Assembly (NCBI RefSeq): GCF_014838715.1
Contig: NZ_CP061947.1
Location: forward strand, 6,190,001-6,254,000
Reading direction: 5' to 3'
From: Algoriphagus sp. Y33
GTDB lineage: Bacteria > Bacteroidota > Bacteroidia > Cytophagales > Cyclobacteriaceae
DNA length: 64,000 bases
Part shown: piece by piece, positions 34,237-43,415 of the stretch
Position numbering within the stretch: position 1 is the first letter of the stretch
Layout: every line of letters starts with the position of its first letter
The notes under the pieces: generated by a model
Told to the model about the DNA's origin: nothing
The model's database searches: none
What the model saw: the letters and a program-made list of their open reading frames with translations, nothing else
Made by a program: the position numbers and the translations under genes

Positions 34237-35067
34237 TTACCCGATAGAAACTCTTTTGAAAGCAGATACAGTCATGCCTTTGCTTACAGAATCAAGGTAT
34301 TGAGCGATGGTTTTGTTGTTGTCTTTTACGAAAGACTGGCTCAACAAGGTATTCTCTTTATAGAACTTGTTCAATTTACCCAAAGCGATTTTTTCAAGCA
34401 TTTCTTCAGGCTTACCTTCAGCTCTTGCTTGCTCTTTTCCCACTTCGATTTCTCTTTCTACTACAGAAGAATCCACTCCGTCCTTGTCCAAAGCTACTGG
34501 GTTCATCGCTGCAATTTGCATTGCTACGTCTTTTCCGGCTTCTTCAACGTCAGAACCGCTAGTGTTAGTCAGTCCTACCAATACACCTAATTTGCCATTT
34601 GAGTGGATGTAAGGAACTACAGTTTCAGCAGTGATTACTTCGTAATGAGAGATCTCAAGTTTCTCACCGATTTTGCCGGTCATCTCAGTGATTTTCTCAG
34701 CTACAGTGATGTTTTCGAAAGGAAGCGCAAGGATTTCTTCTACAGAAGTTGCTCCTTTTTCTACTGCTAGATCAAGCAGTGTGTTTGCAAATGCACCGAA
34801 TTCTTCATTTTTAGCAACAAAGTCAGTTTCGCAAGTCAAGGTAAGCAATGTTCCTTTAGCGCCATTTTCAGTCACTTTAGTCACGGCTACACCTTCTTTA
34901 GTCTCACGATCAGCTCTGGAAGCAGATACTTTTTGACCTTTCTTTCTGAGGATGTCAACAGCTTTTTCGAAATCACCTTCTGATTCGGTAAGTGCTTTTT
35001 TGCAATCCATCATACCGGCACCGGTCATTTGTCTCAATTTGTTTACTTCTTGTGCAGTAATTGCCAT
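34237..35067 (-). CDS. tsf: Translation elongation factor Ts
   Basis: A 276-residue nucleotide-exchange factor for EF-Tu. It opens with ITAQEVNKLRQMTGAGMMDCKKALTESEGDFEKAVDILRKKG, written here across the UBA-like domain, with the exchange motif TDFVAKNEEF (about residues 80-89). The core and coiled-coil parts follow to the C-terminus KGMTVSAFKRVSIG. It is the last gene of the ribosomal operon and is separated from rpsB by a 210-bp gap that contains a terminator. Confidence 0.97.
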   Translation of the reverse strand: MAITAQEVNKLRQMTGAGMMDCKKALTESEGDFEKAVDILRKKGQKVSASRADRETKEGVAVTKVTENGAKGTLLTLTCETDFVAKNEEFGAFANTLLDLAVEKGATSVEEILALPFENITVAEKITEMTGKIGEKLEISHYEVITAETVVPYIHSNGKLGVLVGLTNTSGSDVEEAGKDVAMQIAAMNPVALDKDGVDSSVVEREIEVGKEQARAEGKPEEMLEKIALGKLNKFYKENTLLSQSFVKDNNKTIAQYLDSVSKGMTVSAFKRVSIG

Positions 35068-35211
35068 TGTATTGTCAGTTTAAAATTAAACAGAGTATAT
35101 TTTATTTGAAAAAACTTCTGGATCTTGAACTAGACCTTCGAGGTTTTCTACTAGGTAATGGAAAGCATTTGACACAGATGAGAAATCTCAAAGGGCAAAT
35201 GCAGGTAAAAC

Positions 35212-35252
35212 AAAAAAATTGAACATAGGCCGAAACCTGATGTTCAATTTTT
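35212..35252 (-). terminator. Terminator/attenuator between rpsB and tsf
   Basis: AAAAATTGAACAT (35214-35226) pairs with ATGTTCAATTTTT (35240-35252), the loop adding AGG/CCT pairs around a bulge. A T-run follows on the minus strand. It lies after the rpsB stop and should partly uncouple tsf expression. Confidence 0.8.
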
Positions 35253-35277
35253 AATTTATTTCAAATCAAGTTGTGGA

Positions 35278-36039
35278 TTATTCTTTTGTTTCAGCGTCCA
35301 CAGCTTTCTTAGCTTCTTCCTCTTCAGAAAGTTTAGCATCTTCTTTGTCTTTCTTGCGCTCTGAAAGACCTTCTTCGATAGCTGTACCGAACGCTTTAAC
35401 TAGTAAAGAAACGGACTTGAAAGCATCGTCATTGGCAGGGATTGCGAAATCAACCTCGTTAGGGTTGGAGTTCGTATCTACTAATGCGAAAACAGGGATA
35501 CCAAGCTTTTTTGCTTCAGCAATAGCGATGTGTTCTCTTTTGATGTCCACTACGAAAAGTGCAGCAGGTAGTCTGCTCAAGTCAGCGATACCGCCAAGAA
35601 CATCTTCCATTTTGTCTTTCTGACGGGAAACCATCAAACGCTCTTTTTTCGCAAGGTTTTTATAAGCTTCCTCTTTCATCAATTTGTCCAAACCGGACAT
35701 TTTCTTCAATGATTTACGGATAGTAGCGAAGTTGGTCAACATACCGCCTAACCATCTTTCGGTTACGTAAGGCATGTTCAGTCTTTTCGCTTCAGTAGCT
35801 ACAAGGTCTTTCGCTTGCTTTTTAGTAGCAACGAACATCACTTTTTTGCCGGAGCGTACGATTTGCTTGATAGCATTAGATGCTTCGTCGAGGCTAGCAA
35901 GCGTTTTGTTAAGATCGATGATGTGGATACCATTTTTCTCCATGAAAATGTATGGAGCCATTCTCGGATCCCACTTTCTCGTCAAGTGTCCGAAGTGAAC
36001 ACCAGCATCTAGTAAGTCTTTATATTCTAATTTGGCCAT
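35278..36039 (-). CDS. rpsB: 30S ribosomal protein S2
   Basis: A 253-residue ribosomal protein of the small-subunit back side. Hallmarks are [22 protein letters not shown] at the N-terminus, [32 protein letters not shown], and the highly conserved [20 protein letters not shown]. The C-terminal tail is acidic and lysine-rich ([17 protein letters not shown]), as is common in Bacteroidota. It is third in the rplM operon. Confidence 0.98.
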   Translation of the reverse strand: MAKLEYKDLLDAGVHFGHLTRKWDPRMAPYIFMEKNGIHIIDLNKTLASLDEASNAIKQIVRSGKKVMFVATKKQAKDLVATEAKRLNMPYVTERWLGGMLTNFATIRKSLKKMSGLDKLMKEEAYKNLAKKERLMVSRQKDKMEDVLGGIADLSRLPAALFVVDIKREHIAIAEAKKLGIPVFALVDTNSNPNEVDFAIPANDDAFKSVSLLVKAFGTAIEEGLSERKKDKEDAKLSEEEEAKKAVDAETKE

Positions 36040-36078
36040 TATAAAATGTGTTTTTCTATATAAGGAAGAATCTCCAGA

Positions 36079-36465
36079 TTAACGTTTAGAGAACTGGAAC
36101 TTTCTTCTTGCTTTTCTACGTCCTGGCTTCTTACGTTCTACCATTCTAGGGTCACGGGTAAGGAAGCCTTCTTTTTTCAATGCAGGTCTGTGCTCTATGT
36201 CGAACTCACACAACGCACGGGAAATAGCCATACGGGCTGCTTCTGCCTGACCTGTGATTCCACCACCATCTACATTGATCTTGATGTCGTAGTTACCATC
36301 TACTCCTACTAGAGTCAATGGTTGTTTTACTACAATTCTGTGAAGCTCAAATGGGAAGTAAACTTCTAGAGATCTGTTGTTTACGGTAATCTCACCTTTA
36401 CCAGGAGCCATGTAAATTCTGGCTACAGAGGTTTTTCTTCTACCGATTTTGTTAATCATTTCCAT
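36079..36465 (-). CDS. rpsI: 30S ribosomal protein S9
   Basis: A 128-residue protein whose C-terminal arm reaches the P-site tRNA. Landmarks are [13 protein letters not shown] at the start, [23 protein letters not shown] in the middle and the basic tail [22 protein letters not shown] ending. It follows rplM with a 9-bp gap in the usual L13-S9 pair. Confidence 0.98.
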   Translation of the reverse strand: MEMINKIGRRKTSVARIYMAPGKGEITVNNRSLEVYFPFELHRIVVKQPLTLVGVDGNYDIKINVDGGGITGQAEAARMAISRALCEFDIEHRPALKKEGFLTRDPRMVERKKPGRRKARRKFQFSKR

Positions 36466-36474
36466 AATAGACGA

Positions 36475-36918
36475 TTAAAGAGTGATGGCTTTAGGCTGTT
36501 GTGCAGTATGTGGATGCTCAGATCCTTCATACACGTACAAGTTGCCATATAATTTTCTTCCCAATCTGTTCTTAGGCAACATGCCCCGTACAGCTTTCTC
36601 GATCAAGATAGTGGAAGATTTCTCTTTCAATAATCTCGGTGTAGAAATACGCTGTCCACCTGGATAACCTGTGTGTCTCACATAAACTTTGGAGTCCCAC
36701 TTGTCACCGGTTAGTCTGATTTTGTCTGAGTTGATTACGATGACGTTGTCACCACAATCAACGTGAGGAGTGAAGCTTGGCTTCGTCTTACCTCTCAAGA
36801 TTTTCGCTACCTCACTAGCCAATCTACCCAAAACTGCTGCTTGGGCATCCACTACCACCCATTGCTTATCTGCAGTCGCGGCATTGGCTGATACGGTCTT
36901 ATAGCTCAAAGTATCCAC
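36475..36918 (-). CDS. rplM: 50S ribosomal protein L13
   Basis: A 147-residue early-assembly protein of the large subunit. It shows WVVVDAQAAVLGRLASEVAKIL, HVDCGDNVIVINSDKIRLTG, and AVRGMLPKNRLGRKLYGNLYVY, all diagnostic. The gene leads the rplM-rpsI-rpsB-tsf operon, with a well-formed promoter upstream. Confidence 0.98.
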   Translation of the reverse strand: MDTLSYKTVSANAATADKQWVVVDAQAAVLGRLASEVAKILRGKTKPSFTPHVDCGDNVIVINSDKIRLTGDKWDSKVYVRHTGYPGGQRISTPRLLKEKSSTILIEKAVRGMLPKNRLGRKLYGNLYVYEGSEHPHTAQQPKAITL

Positions 36919-36974
36919 TGTGTAACTGTTTAATATTTAGCTTGTTAAATTTATTTCACCCTCAAAAAGGGACA

Positions 36975-37007
36975 CAAAGATAGGAGTATTTTATTTTTGA
37001 TGCAAAA
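36975..37007 (-). promoter_or_regulatory. Promoter of the rplM-rpsI-rpsB-tsf operon
   Basis: On the minus strand TTTTG (37007-37003) and TATCTTTG (36982-36975) are separated by 20 bp, an excellent match to the Bacteroidota -33/-7 pattern TTTG/TAnnTTTG. The start codon is about 57 bp downstream, leaving an untranslated leader. Confidence 0.8.
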
Positions 37008-37098
37008 TATTTCCAATACTAAGTCCTAATTTTCACAGGATTAGCTTTTTACGACCAATACAAATCGGGTGTTTCTTGCTTTTTTGGTCTGGATGATC

Positions 37099-37809
37099 TT
37101 AGCTGTTTTTTTCCAATTGATTGACCAAAACCTTGAAATCTTTCGGATAAGGCGCATTCACGAATATTTCCGTGCCGTCCAAGCCCTGAAATCCAATCGA
37201 ATAAGCATGAAGCGAAACCCGCTGCATAATCGGCAATTCTTCTGTCTCTTTTTTTAAATTGAAGCGGCGTTTGATAGAAGAAAGGTATAAAGGGTTGCCT
37301 CCGTATAAGGTGTCTCCACAAATCGGGGACTTCAGATATGCCGAATGAACCCTAATCTGGTGCAATCTTCCAGTGATGGGTTTGCATTCGACCAAGGTGT
37401 GCGCATAGTAAGTCTTCAATGTGTTGAAGATTGTCTGCGCCGGCTTCCCTTCTTTACTTACTTTGGCGATTCCTTTGTTGTTGGCTAAGAGATTGCGGTC
37501 GACCAGCTCATCGCTGAATTCCTTGATCCCTTCCACCACTGCATGATAGACTTTATTTACTTTTCTGCTTTCAAACTGCATCGCCAAATGCCTGTAGGCC
37601 ACTGGATTCTTGGCAACCACTAGACATCCTGAAGTTTCCTTGTCCAGTCTATGACACAGTTGGGAATCGGGGGTGTGTGTCTTGGCAAGGTCTAGGATGT
37701 TCTGCGCCTCGTGCCTATCGTCTAAGCTTGACAGATACGGTGGCTTATTGATTACCAGGTAATCCCCGTTTTCAAACAGAATAAGATTTTCAAAATCTAC
37801 TTTCTTCAT
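37099..37809 (-). CDS. RluA-family rRNA/tRNA pseudouridine synthase
   Basis: A 236-residue pseudouridine synthase. The catalytic motif is CHRLDKETSGCLVVAKN (about residues 54-70, Asp in HRLD). The start DYLVINKPPYLSSLD and LKTYYAHTLVECKPITGRLHQIRVHSAYL, given here only as landmarks, are typical of the RluA branch. There is no S4 domain. The target uridine is not deducible. It sits alone between the ribosomal operon and the two-component system. Confidence 0.9.
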   Translation of the reverse strand: MKKVDFENLILFENGDYLVINKPPYLSSLDDRHEAQNILDLAKTHTPDSQLCHRLDKETSGCLVVAKNPVAYRHLAMQFESRKVNKVYHAVVEGIKEFSDELVDRNLLANNKGIAKVSKEGKPAQTIFNTLKTYYAHTLVECKPITGRLHQIRVHSAYLKSPICGDTLYGGNPLYLSSIKRRFNLKKETEELPIMQRVSLHAYSIGFQGLDGTEIFVNAPYPKDFKVLVNQLEKNS

Positions 37810-37888
37810 GGATTCTCCTGCCTCTTCAATTGAGGCTGCAAAAGTAGGATAAAAAAGGGTGGCTAAAAAACTTCTCCTAATTTTATTC

Positions 37889-38965
37889 TTAGAGAGTTAC
37901 CGCTTTTAGTTTTTCCTCAGGGGAATCTATTTTAACCAGTGGAAGTGAAAAACTGAAAATGGATCCCTTGCCTACCGTAGAGCTCACAGAAATCTTGCTT
38001 CTGTGGCCTTCCATGATATGCTTGACTATGGCCAAACCCAAGCCTGTACCTCCTTCTTTTTTGTTTCTACTTTTCTCCACTCGATAGAAACGCTCAAAGA
38101 TTCGCTTCAGATCCTCAGGAGGAATCCCCTGGCCATCGTCCTGCACTTCCACCTGAATAGTGTTTTTCATGGTTTTCATGGCTATTCTCACTTCTCCTCC
38201 ATTATGGTTGTATTTCATGGCGTTGAAAATGAGGTTTTGGCATACCCGATAGATTTTCTGCCGATCCCCGGAAGTGATATACGTTTTGTTGGGTTCAAAC
38301 TCAAATTGTATGTGTATTTCGCGCTTTGAAGCTTTGTGCTCAAGCTCTTCAATAACTTCTTCTAAGAGGCCTTGGAGGTCAAATTCAGTGAAATTGAATT
38401 TAATCACACCACTTTCCATTTGGTTCAGGGTAAGTAAATCCTGAACCAATATATCCAGCGAATCCAGACTTTTGGCAGCGCGTTTCAGAAATCTCATGCG
38501 AACTTGTTTGTCATCGATGGCTCCATCCAATAGTGTGTGAATATAACCTTGAGTGGCAAAAATCGGAGTTTTTAACTCGTGTGAGATATCCGCGATGAAT
38601 TCTCTTCTGAATTCGGCGTTTTTTTGGAGAGTGTCAATTTCTTTCTGCCGGGCTATTGCATAGGAGTTGATTACTTTATTGATCTTCCGCAAAGGTGAAA
38701 TAGAGCCTTTTCTTCTTTTTTCACTGATCTCAGACAGGTCTTTTCGCTGGATTTTTTCCAAAAGAGAGTAAATGTCTCCTATTTCCTTGAAGATGAGAAA
38801 TTCCAACATAAATGAGATCAATAGGTATGCTGATGAAAAAGAAACACCCCATGCTACAAAAAGCAGGATGGGGGTGGCTCCATTCACCAGTGATAGAAAG
38901 GCAGCCACCAGAGCCGAGATAGCTACAGCCAAGATCAAGGAAATTCCTCTGGAAGTGGTAAACAT
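37889..38965 (-). CDS. PhoR-like membrane sensor histidine kinase
   Basis: A 358-residue kinase with two N-terminal membrane helices and almost no periplasmic loop (LILAVAISALVAAFLSLV and a second hydrophobic segment after NGATP). The H-box is FIADISHELKTPIF (His about 129). The N-box is NLIFNAMKYNHNGG, and G1/G2 are VQDDGQGIPPEDL and GGTGLGLAIVKHI. The start abuts the stop of the response regulator gene, so the two are coupled. The signal is unknown; phosphate sensing should not be assumed. Confidence 0.93.
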   Translation of the reverse strand: MFTTSRGISLILAVAISALVAAFLSLVNGATPILLFVAWGVSFSSAYLLISFMLEFLIFKEIGDIYSLLEKIQRKDLSEISEKRRKGSISPLRKINKVINSYAIARQKEIDTLQKNAEFRREFIADISHELKTPIFATQGYIHTLLDGAIDDKQVRMRFLKRAAKSLDSLDILVQDLLTLNQMESGVIKFNFTEFDLQGLLEEVIEELEHKASKREIHIQFEFEPNKTYITSGDRQKIYRVCQNLIFNAMKYNHNGGEVRIAMKTMKNTIQVEVQDDGQGIPPEDLKRIFERFYRVEKSRNKKEGGTGLGLAIVKHIMEGHRSKISVSSTVGKGSIFSFSLPLVKIDSPEEKLKAVTL

Positions 38966-39658
38966 TTATAGCCCTAATTCGAATTTATAGCCTACGCCTT
39001 TTACTGTTGTGATGTAGTCTTCTCCGATTTTCTCACGCACTTTTCGGATGTGCACATCCACAGTTCTGGCCAATACAAACACATCAGCTCCCCATATATT
39101 CTGAAGAAGTTCATCTCTGCTGAAAACGATATTGGGATTCTTGGATAGAAAATACAAAAGTTCAAATTCTTTCTTGGGAAGAGTGATTGTCTTTCCGGAT
39201 TTGTCGATTGTATAACTTCCCCTGTCAATAATCAGGTCTCTGATTTTGATCTGAATCTGCTCTTGTTCTTTTTTTGACTCACGCCGGAACAAGGCTGAAA
39301 TCCTACTCATCAGCGCTCTGGGTTTGATAGGTTTGGTGATGTAATCATCGGCGCCCACGTCAAATGCGGCTACTTCGGAATATTCTTCCATACGGGCAGT
39401 GAGGAAAATAATGAAGGTGTTTTTTAGTTCTGGGACCTGTCGGATCTGAAGACATGTCTCTACGCCATCTTGGTGAGGCATCATGATGTCTAGAAGAATC
39501 ACATCGGGTAAAAATTTTGCAGCAGTCTTTACCGCTTTCATTCCATCTTCAGCTGTAGCTACATCATAGCCTTCTTTTTGAAGATTGTATTTCAGGATTT
39601 CAACAATATCAGGTTCGTCGTCAACTACCAGAACTTTGATTTTTTGCTTGTCGCTCAT
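38966..39658 (-). CDS. OmpR/PhoB-family response regulator
   Basis: A 230-residue regulator with a receiver domain (VLVVDDEPDIVEILKYNL, phosphoacceptor in VILLDIMMPHQDG, Lys in ITKPIKPRAL) and a winged-helix output domain (KEFELLYFLSKNPNIVFSR, then LLQNIWGADVFVLARTVDVHI and the ending VKGVGYKFE). It is cotranscribed with the downstream kinase. No clean promoter element was seen. Confidence 0.95.
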   Translation of the reverse strand: MSDKQKIKVLVVDDEPDIVEILKYNLQKEGYDVATAEDGMKAVKTAAKFLPDVILLDIMMPHQDGVETCLQIRQVPELKNTFIIFLTARMEEYSEVAAFDVGADDYITKPIKPRALMSRISALFRRESKKEQEQIQIKIRDLIIDRGSYTIDKSGKTITLPKKEFELLYFLSKNPNIVFSRDELLQNIWGADVFVLARTVDVHIRKVREKIGEDYITTVKGVGYKFELGL

Positions 39659-39809
39659 CAGTGATTTCTTAATGTTTGCATTAAAATTAATGAATATTTA
39701 AGGATTGAAGCCAAATAAAAGATGGGAAGTGCTTGTCTTTTGGTGCTAATAGTGACATTTTGTTTCGCATTCAAAGGACAATGTTACCGCTATATTATGA
39801 ACACCTCAA

Positions 39810-40601
39810 TTAAAGCGTTTTTAGTCCTTTCGCAGAAATAATATCCAGATTCAATGACCCAATGAAGAGATTGGCTTTGATTTTTACTGGGATTTTGTTC
39901 TGATCCTTTGTGACCCATACCTTCACGGGGAATTCTCCCCTGAATAGTTTATTCTTAGGCAGCTGCGGCGAAAAAATGTAAGTTTCTTTCTTTCCAAGCT
40001 TGGTGTCGAGGGTTTCTGTGCCCTCATAGATTAACTTTATGTTATATATTTCCTTATCGAAGAATCCTCTGATTACTATTGTCTCTCCTTGCTTTAAATT
40101 CCGTAGATCTTGCGATCTCAAATGATAAAAGCCGCTGACCAAATCTTGAACTTGGCCAGGTAAGTCAAAATCTTTCGTCTCTTTCAGGTTTCTATTCTCT
40201 TTGTCAAAAAGCTTCATTGTAGCTTTTTTGTTTTTTTGGTCGAAGTGGACAAATTCGTGTTTTCTGTATTTTCCTTCCTCGATATGTCTATAAGATGTGG
40301 TTGGCAGAAGTGTTTCCATATCGAGGTATGTTCCCCAGTTGTCATTCACTTTTCCGAATATAGTTGCTGCTCCTTTGGTTTTGCCGTATACATCTATCTT
40401 ATAGTGGGGCTTGTCATTCTGATCTTGCGCTCGTTTGGATATATGCATTTTTGCATCGGCAAGATTTAGCCAACCATAGGAAACCTCAAATGATAACTCC
40501 TCGCCAAAAGTGAAGGGAGGGCTGCCTACCGGATCTTGTGCTGATAGATCGGGTAGGGTAAGGAAAAAAAGGAGTATAAGTAATCCGGAGATTCTTTTCA
40601 T
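39810..40601 (-). CDS. Secreted DUF3108 protein
   Basis: A 263-residue exported protein with a signal peptide (MKRISGLLILLFFLTLPDLSAQ). The mature part is a lipocalin-like or barrel fold typical of DUF3108: FTFGEELSFEVSYGWLNLADA, MHISKRAQDQ, KYRKHEFVHFDQKNKKATM, and GKKETYIFSPQLPKNKLFRG. An envelope role is likely but unproven. It is divergent from recA. Confidence 0.85.
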   Translation of the reverse strand: MKRISGLLILLFFLTLPDLSAQDPVGSPPFTFGEELSFEVSYGWLNLADAKMHISKRAQDQNDKPHYKIDVYGKTKGAATIFGKVNDNWGTYLDMETLLPTTSYRHIEEGKYRKHEFVHFDQKNKKATMKLFDKENRNLKETKDFDLPGQVQDLVSGFYHLRSQDLRNLKQGETIVIRGFFDKEIYNIKLIYEGTETLDTKLGKKETYIFSPQLPKNKLFRGEFPVKVWVTKDQNKIPVKIKANLFIGSLNLDIISAKGLKTL

Positions 40602-40638
40602 CTGATTGGTTTTTGATTTTTAGAAGACAGATAGCCTA

Positions 40639-40675
40639 TCCCGTCCGCCTCGGCGGATCGGGAGAATCTCGCATG
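40639..40675. repeat. Short scattered palindrome between DUF3108 and recA
   Basis: TCCCG-TCCGCCTCGGCGGA-T-CGGGA (40639-40663) is an imperfect nested palindrome, followed by GGGAGAATCTCGCATG (40660-40675). The core TCCGCCTCGGCGGA recurs in repeat copy B (28296-28309), and the second part recurs inverted near 27572 and in part near 30816. Confidence 0.55.
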
Positions 40676-40901
40676 GTAAATAATCATTCCGGTGTGTGTT
40701 GCCTTCGATATGCTCGATTTCATAAATTTTAATGACAATACCTGACGAAAAGAGCTGTATTCTATAGGTATTACGAAAAAACGTGCCGAAAGGCGATTAA
40801 AATTACGAATTTGCCTTTCCAAAACAATAGTACCGGCCGTCTTGCTTATAGACAGCTGTTTAATTACTTTCATATAACTATAATTCTAACGAAATAAAAG
40901 C

Positions 40902-41942
40902 ATGAGTAATAACGCTGAAAAATTAAAAGCCCTGCAATTGACTATCGACAAGCTGGACAAAACTTACGGCAAAGGCACCGTGATGAAGTTAAGCGATAAT
41001 AAGGTTGTGGATGTCCCGGCTATCTCTACCGGTTCGTTGGGGCTGGACATTGCTCTGGGAGTGGGGGGGATTCCCCGCGGTCGTGTGATAGAGATTTATG
41101 GTCCAGAATCTTCAGGAAAGACTACCTTGACTTTACATTGTATAGCTGAGGCGCAGAAGGCGGGTGGTTTGGCTGCCTTTATTGATGCGGAGCATGCCTT
41201 TGATAAGAGCTATGCGGAGAAACTGGGGATAGATACAGAAAATCTTCTCATCTCTCAACCGGACAATGGGGAGCAGGCGCTTGAAATCGCCGAGCATTTG
41301 ATCCGTTCTGGAGCTATCGATATTATAGTAATTGACTCAGTGGCTGCTTTGGTGCCAAAAGGTGAGTTGGAAGGTGAAATGGGAGACAGCAAAATGGGCT
41401 TACAGGCTAGATTGATGTCTCAGGCTTTGCGTAAGCTTACCGGTGCGATCAACAAGACCGGCTGTTCTTGTATATTTATTAACCAGCTGCGTGAGAAAAT
41501 CGGTGTAATGTTCGGTAATCCCGAGACTACTACCGGTGGTAATGCTTTGAAATTCTATGCCTCAGTGAGACTTGATATCCGCAGAATCGGTCAGATCAAG
41601 GAAAGCGCTGATAATATACTAGGCAACAGAACCAAAGTGAAAGTGGTGAAAAATAAGGTAGCTCCACCATTTAAAGTTGTAGAATTTGACATCATGTACG
41701 GGCAAGGAATTTCCAAAGTGGGAGAAATAATTGACCTGGGTGTGGAGTTGGACATTGTCAAAAAAGCAGGATCATGGTTTTCTTACAATGGAGAGAAGCT
41801 TGGACAGGGCAGGGAGGCTGTGAAAACCTTACTTCTTGATAACCCGGAACTGATGGAAGAGCTGGAGGTGAAGATCAAAGCTGCCTCAGGCTTATCTTCC
41901 CCCAAGGCAGCAAGTGCAGGTGAAGTGATCGAGAAGGAATAA
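40902..41942 (+). CDS. recA: Recombinase RecA
   Basis: A 346-residue strand-exchange protein and SOS co-protease. The Walker A is [17 protein letters not shown] (about residues 64-80), Walker B is [14 protein letters not shown], and the L1/L2 regions include [13 protein letters not shown] and [19 protein letters not shown]. Length is standard and there is no intein. A strong terminator follows. I found no obvious SOS box in the non-sigma70 upstream region. Confidence 0.99.
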   Translation: MSNNAEKLKALQLTIDKLDKTYGKGTVMKLSDNKVVDVPAISTGSLGLDIALGVGGIPRGRVIEIYGPESSGKTTLTLHCIAEAQKAGGLAAFIDAEHAFDKSYAEKLGIDTENLLISQPDNGEQALEIAEHLIRSGAIDIIVIDSVAALVPKGELEGEMGDSKMGLQARLMSQALRKLTGAINKTGCSCIFINQLREKIGVMFGNPETTTGGNALKFYASVRLDIRRIGQIKESADNILGNRTKVKVVKNKVAPPFKVVEFDIMYGQGISKVGEIIDLGVELDIVKKAGSWFSYNGEKLGQGREAVKTLLLDNPELMEELEVKIKAASGLSSPKAASAGEVIEKE

Positions 41943-41975
41943 ATAACGGGAGTTTGCACAGATGATACACACAGA

Positions 41976-42012
41976 AAAGGGGGTGGTCAATTATTGACCA
42001 CCCCCTTTTTAT
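41976..42012 (+). terminator. Intrinsic terminator of recA
   Basis: AAAAGGGGGTGGTCAAT (41976-41992) pairs with ATTGACCACCCCCTTTT (41994-42010), followed by TT. Because the stem is symmetric it may also serve the converging permease gene. Confidence 0.95.
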
Positions 42013-42037
42013 GGTTAGGTAGAGAAAAACGCAGGTT

Positions 42038-43285
42038 TTATGTAGTCCTAATCGCCTCTACAGGATCCATCCGTGCCGCGAGCGTCGCGGGTACAATCCC
42101 GGAAACTACCCCGATGATAGTAGATACTCCGAGCCCAAGGATAATGTTTGCAAAGGAAAGTACTATTTCCAGGCTGCCCAATTGGATGAAGGTTAGCAGG
42201 AAGACAATGAATATCCCTGCGATTCCCCCGATCAGACTTAAGCACACAGACTCAAATAAGAATTGAAATAAAATGAAGTAGTTTTTAGCTCCCAAAGATT
42301 TTTGAATCCCAATGATATTGGTCCGCTCACGGACTGATACAAACATGATGTTTGCGATACCAAAACCGCCAACGAGAATTGAAAAGCCACCGATTACCCA
42401 TCCTGCGACAGAAATCACGTCAAAAATAGAACCGATAGCATTCTGAATAAACTCGGTTTTATTCAAAGCGAAATTATCTTCATCCCGAGGCCTTAGGCCT
42501 CTTTTGGCACGAAGTAAACCCGTCATTTCGTTTTCTAGTGCTACCAACCCTATGTCTTCTTCCAATCCTTTGACAGCAATTGTTGGTTCCATGCCGTTTC
42601 TTCCTGTGTAGTACATTTTATTGAAAGCCCCGTAAGGGATAAGACAGGCCTCATCTTTGGAAGGGGCATCAAATAGTCCTTCGCCTTCTTCTTCAAATAC
42701 CCCGATCACGGTAAATTTCATCCCTTTTATTTTGATGGATTTCCCGATCACTTCTTGCTGTGGATATAGTGTATTTGCAATTTTTCTCCCCACAATGGCT
42801 AAGTTTCTAGAAGCTTTGATTTCCGATTGGGTAAAATATCTCCCTTCTTCCAGAGAGATTTCATATACGTCTTGGTAAGAATATACTGCACCTGTAAGAG
42901 ACATGCCTTGGTAGGCATTGCTCCCTGCTTTGACGGTAGTATTGGCTGATGCCGATATGGTAACTGCTTCAGCTGAAGTAAGTCTTTGCTGCAAGAATTC
43001 ATACTCATCGACGGTACCGGGAGGTCTGCGGAAATATTTCCACCATGGATAATCCTGAGGGCCATTTGCGAATGGGAACCGGTCAACCCGCATCACATTA
43101 GTTCCTAAAAATGAAAAAGATGATTTTATGTTATTTTCCAGAGAATCGACCAATGTAAATACGGCGATAATAGCGAAAATACCCACTGTGACTCCCAGAA
43201 GGGATAATATGGTACGGGTCAGATTAGTTTTCAATGCTGATATCGCGAAGCGAAAACTTTCCCATGAGAGTTTGAAAAAGAGCAT
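42038..43285 (-). CDS. MacB/FtsX-type ABC transporter permease
   Basis: A 415-residue permease with the MacB layout: one N-terminal membrane helix (LLGVTVGIFAIIAVFTLVD), a large periplasmic MacB_PCD domain, then three C-terminal helices in the FtsX domain (FSILVGGFGIANIMFVSVRE and later). The conserved RERTNIIGIQKSLGAKNYFIL marks the coupling helix. The C-terminus DPVEAIRTT is the family ending. The cognate ATPase is not adjacent. The substrate is unknown. Confidence 0.92.
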   Translation of the reverse strand: MLFFKLSWESFRFAISALKTNLTRTILSLLGVTVGIFAIIAVFTLVDSLENNIKSSFSFLGTNVMRVDRFPFANGPQDYPWWKYFRRPPGTVDEYEFLQQRLTSAEAVTISASANTTVKAGSNAYQGMSLTGAVYSYQDVYEISLEEGRYFTQSEIKASRNLAIVGRKIANTLYPQQEVIGKSIKIKGMKFTVIGVFEEEGEGLFDAPSKDEACLIPYGAFNKMYYTGRNGMEPTIAVKGLEEDIGLVALENEMTGLLRAKRGLRPRDEDNFALNKTEFIQNAIGSIFDVISVAGWVIGGFSILVGGFGIANIMFVSVRERTNIIGIQKSLGAKNYFILFQFLFESVCLSLIGGIAGIFIVFLLTFIQLGSLEIVLSFANIILGLGVSTIIGVVSGIVPATLAARMDPVEAIRTT

Positions 43286-43345
43286 GCCTTTGTAGTTGGT
43301 TTAAAACAATTTGTTAAGTTAGCTGAAATTGCCTGATATTGTTAG

Positions 43346-43387
43346 TATCTTTGCATTTTTTAGAGTTATTCTATTAGAGTCATTCTA
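43346..43387 (+). promoter_or_regulatory. queA promoter element and tandem 14-bp repeats
   Basis: A -7 element TATCTTTG (43346-43353) is followed directly by two head-to-tail 14-mers, TTAGAGTTATTCTA (43360-43373) and TTAGAGTCATTCTA (43374-43387), differing at one base. Each unit is itself partly palindromic (TAGA...TCTA). Their position over the expected transcription start suggests a repressor site. Confidence 0.5.
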
Positions 43388-43415
43388 AATCACTCAAGAC
43401 ATCTAAAACTTACCT

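Noticed and set aside
40598..40873. 91-codon minus-strand frame between the DUF3108 gene and recA
   Set aside because: It occupies the recA promoter region and crosses a palindromic repeat; no family resemblance.
43388..43415. preQ1 riboswitch before queA
   Set aside because: The leader is too short after the -7 element and lacks the expected C-rich loop and A-rich tail pseudoknot.
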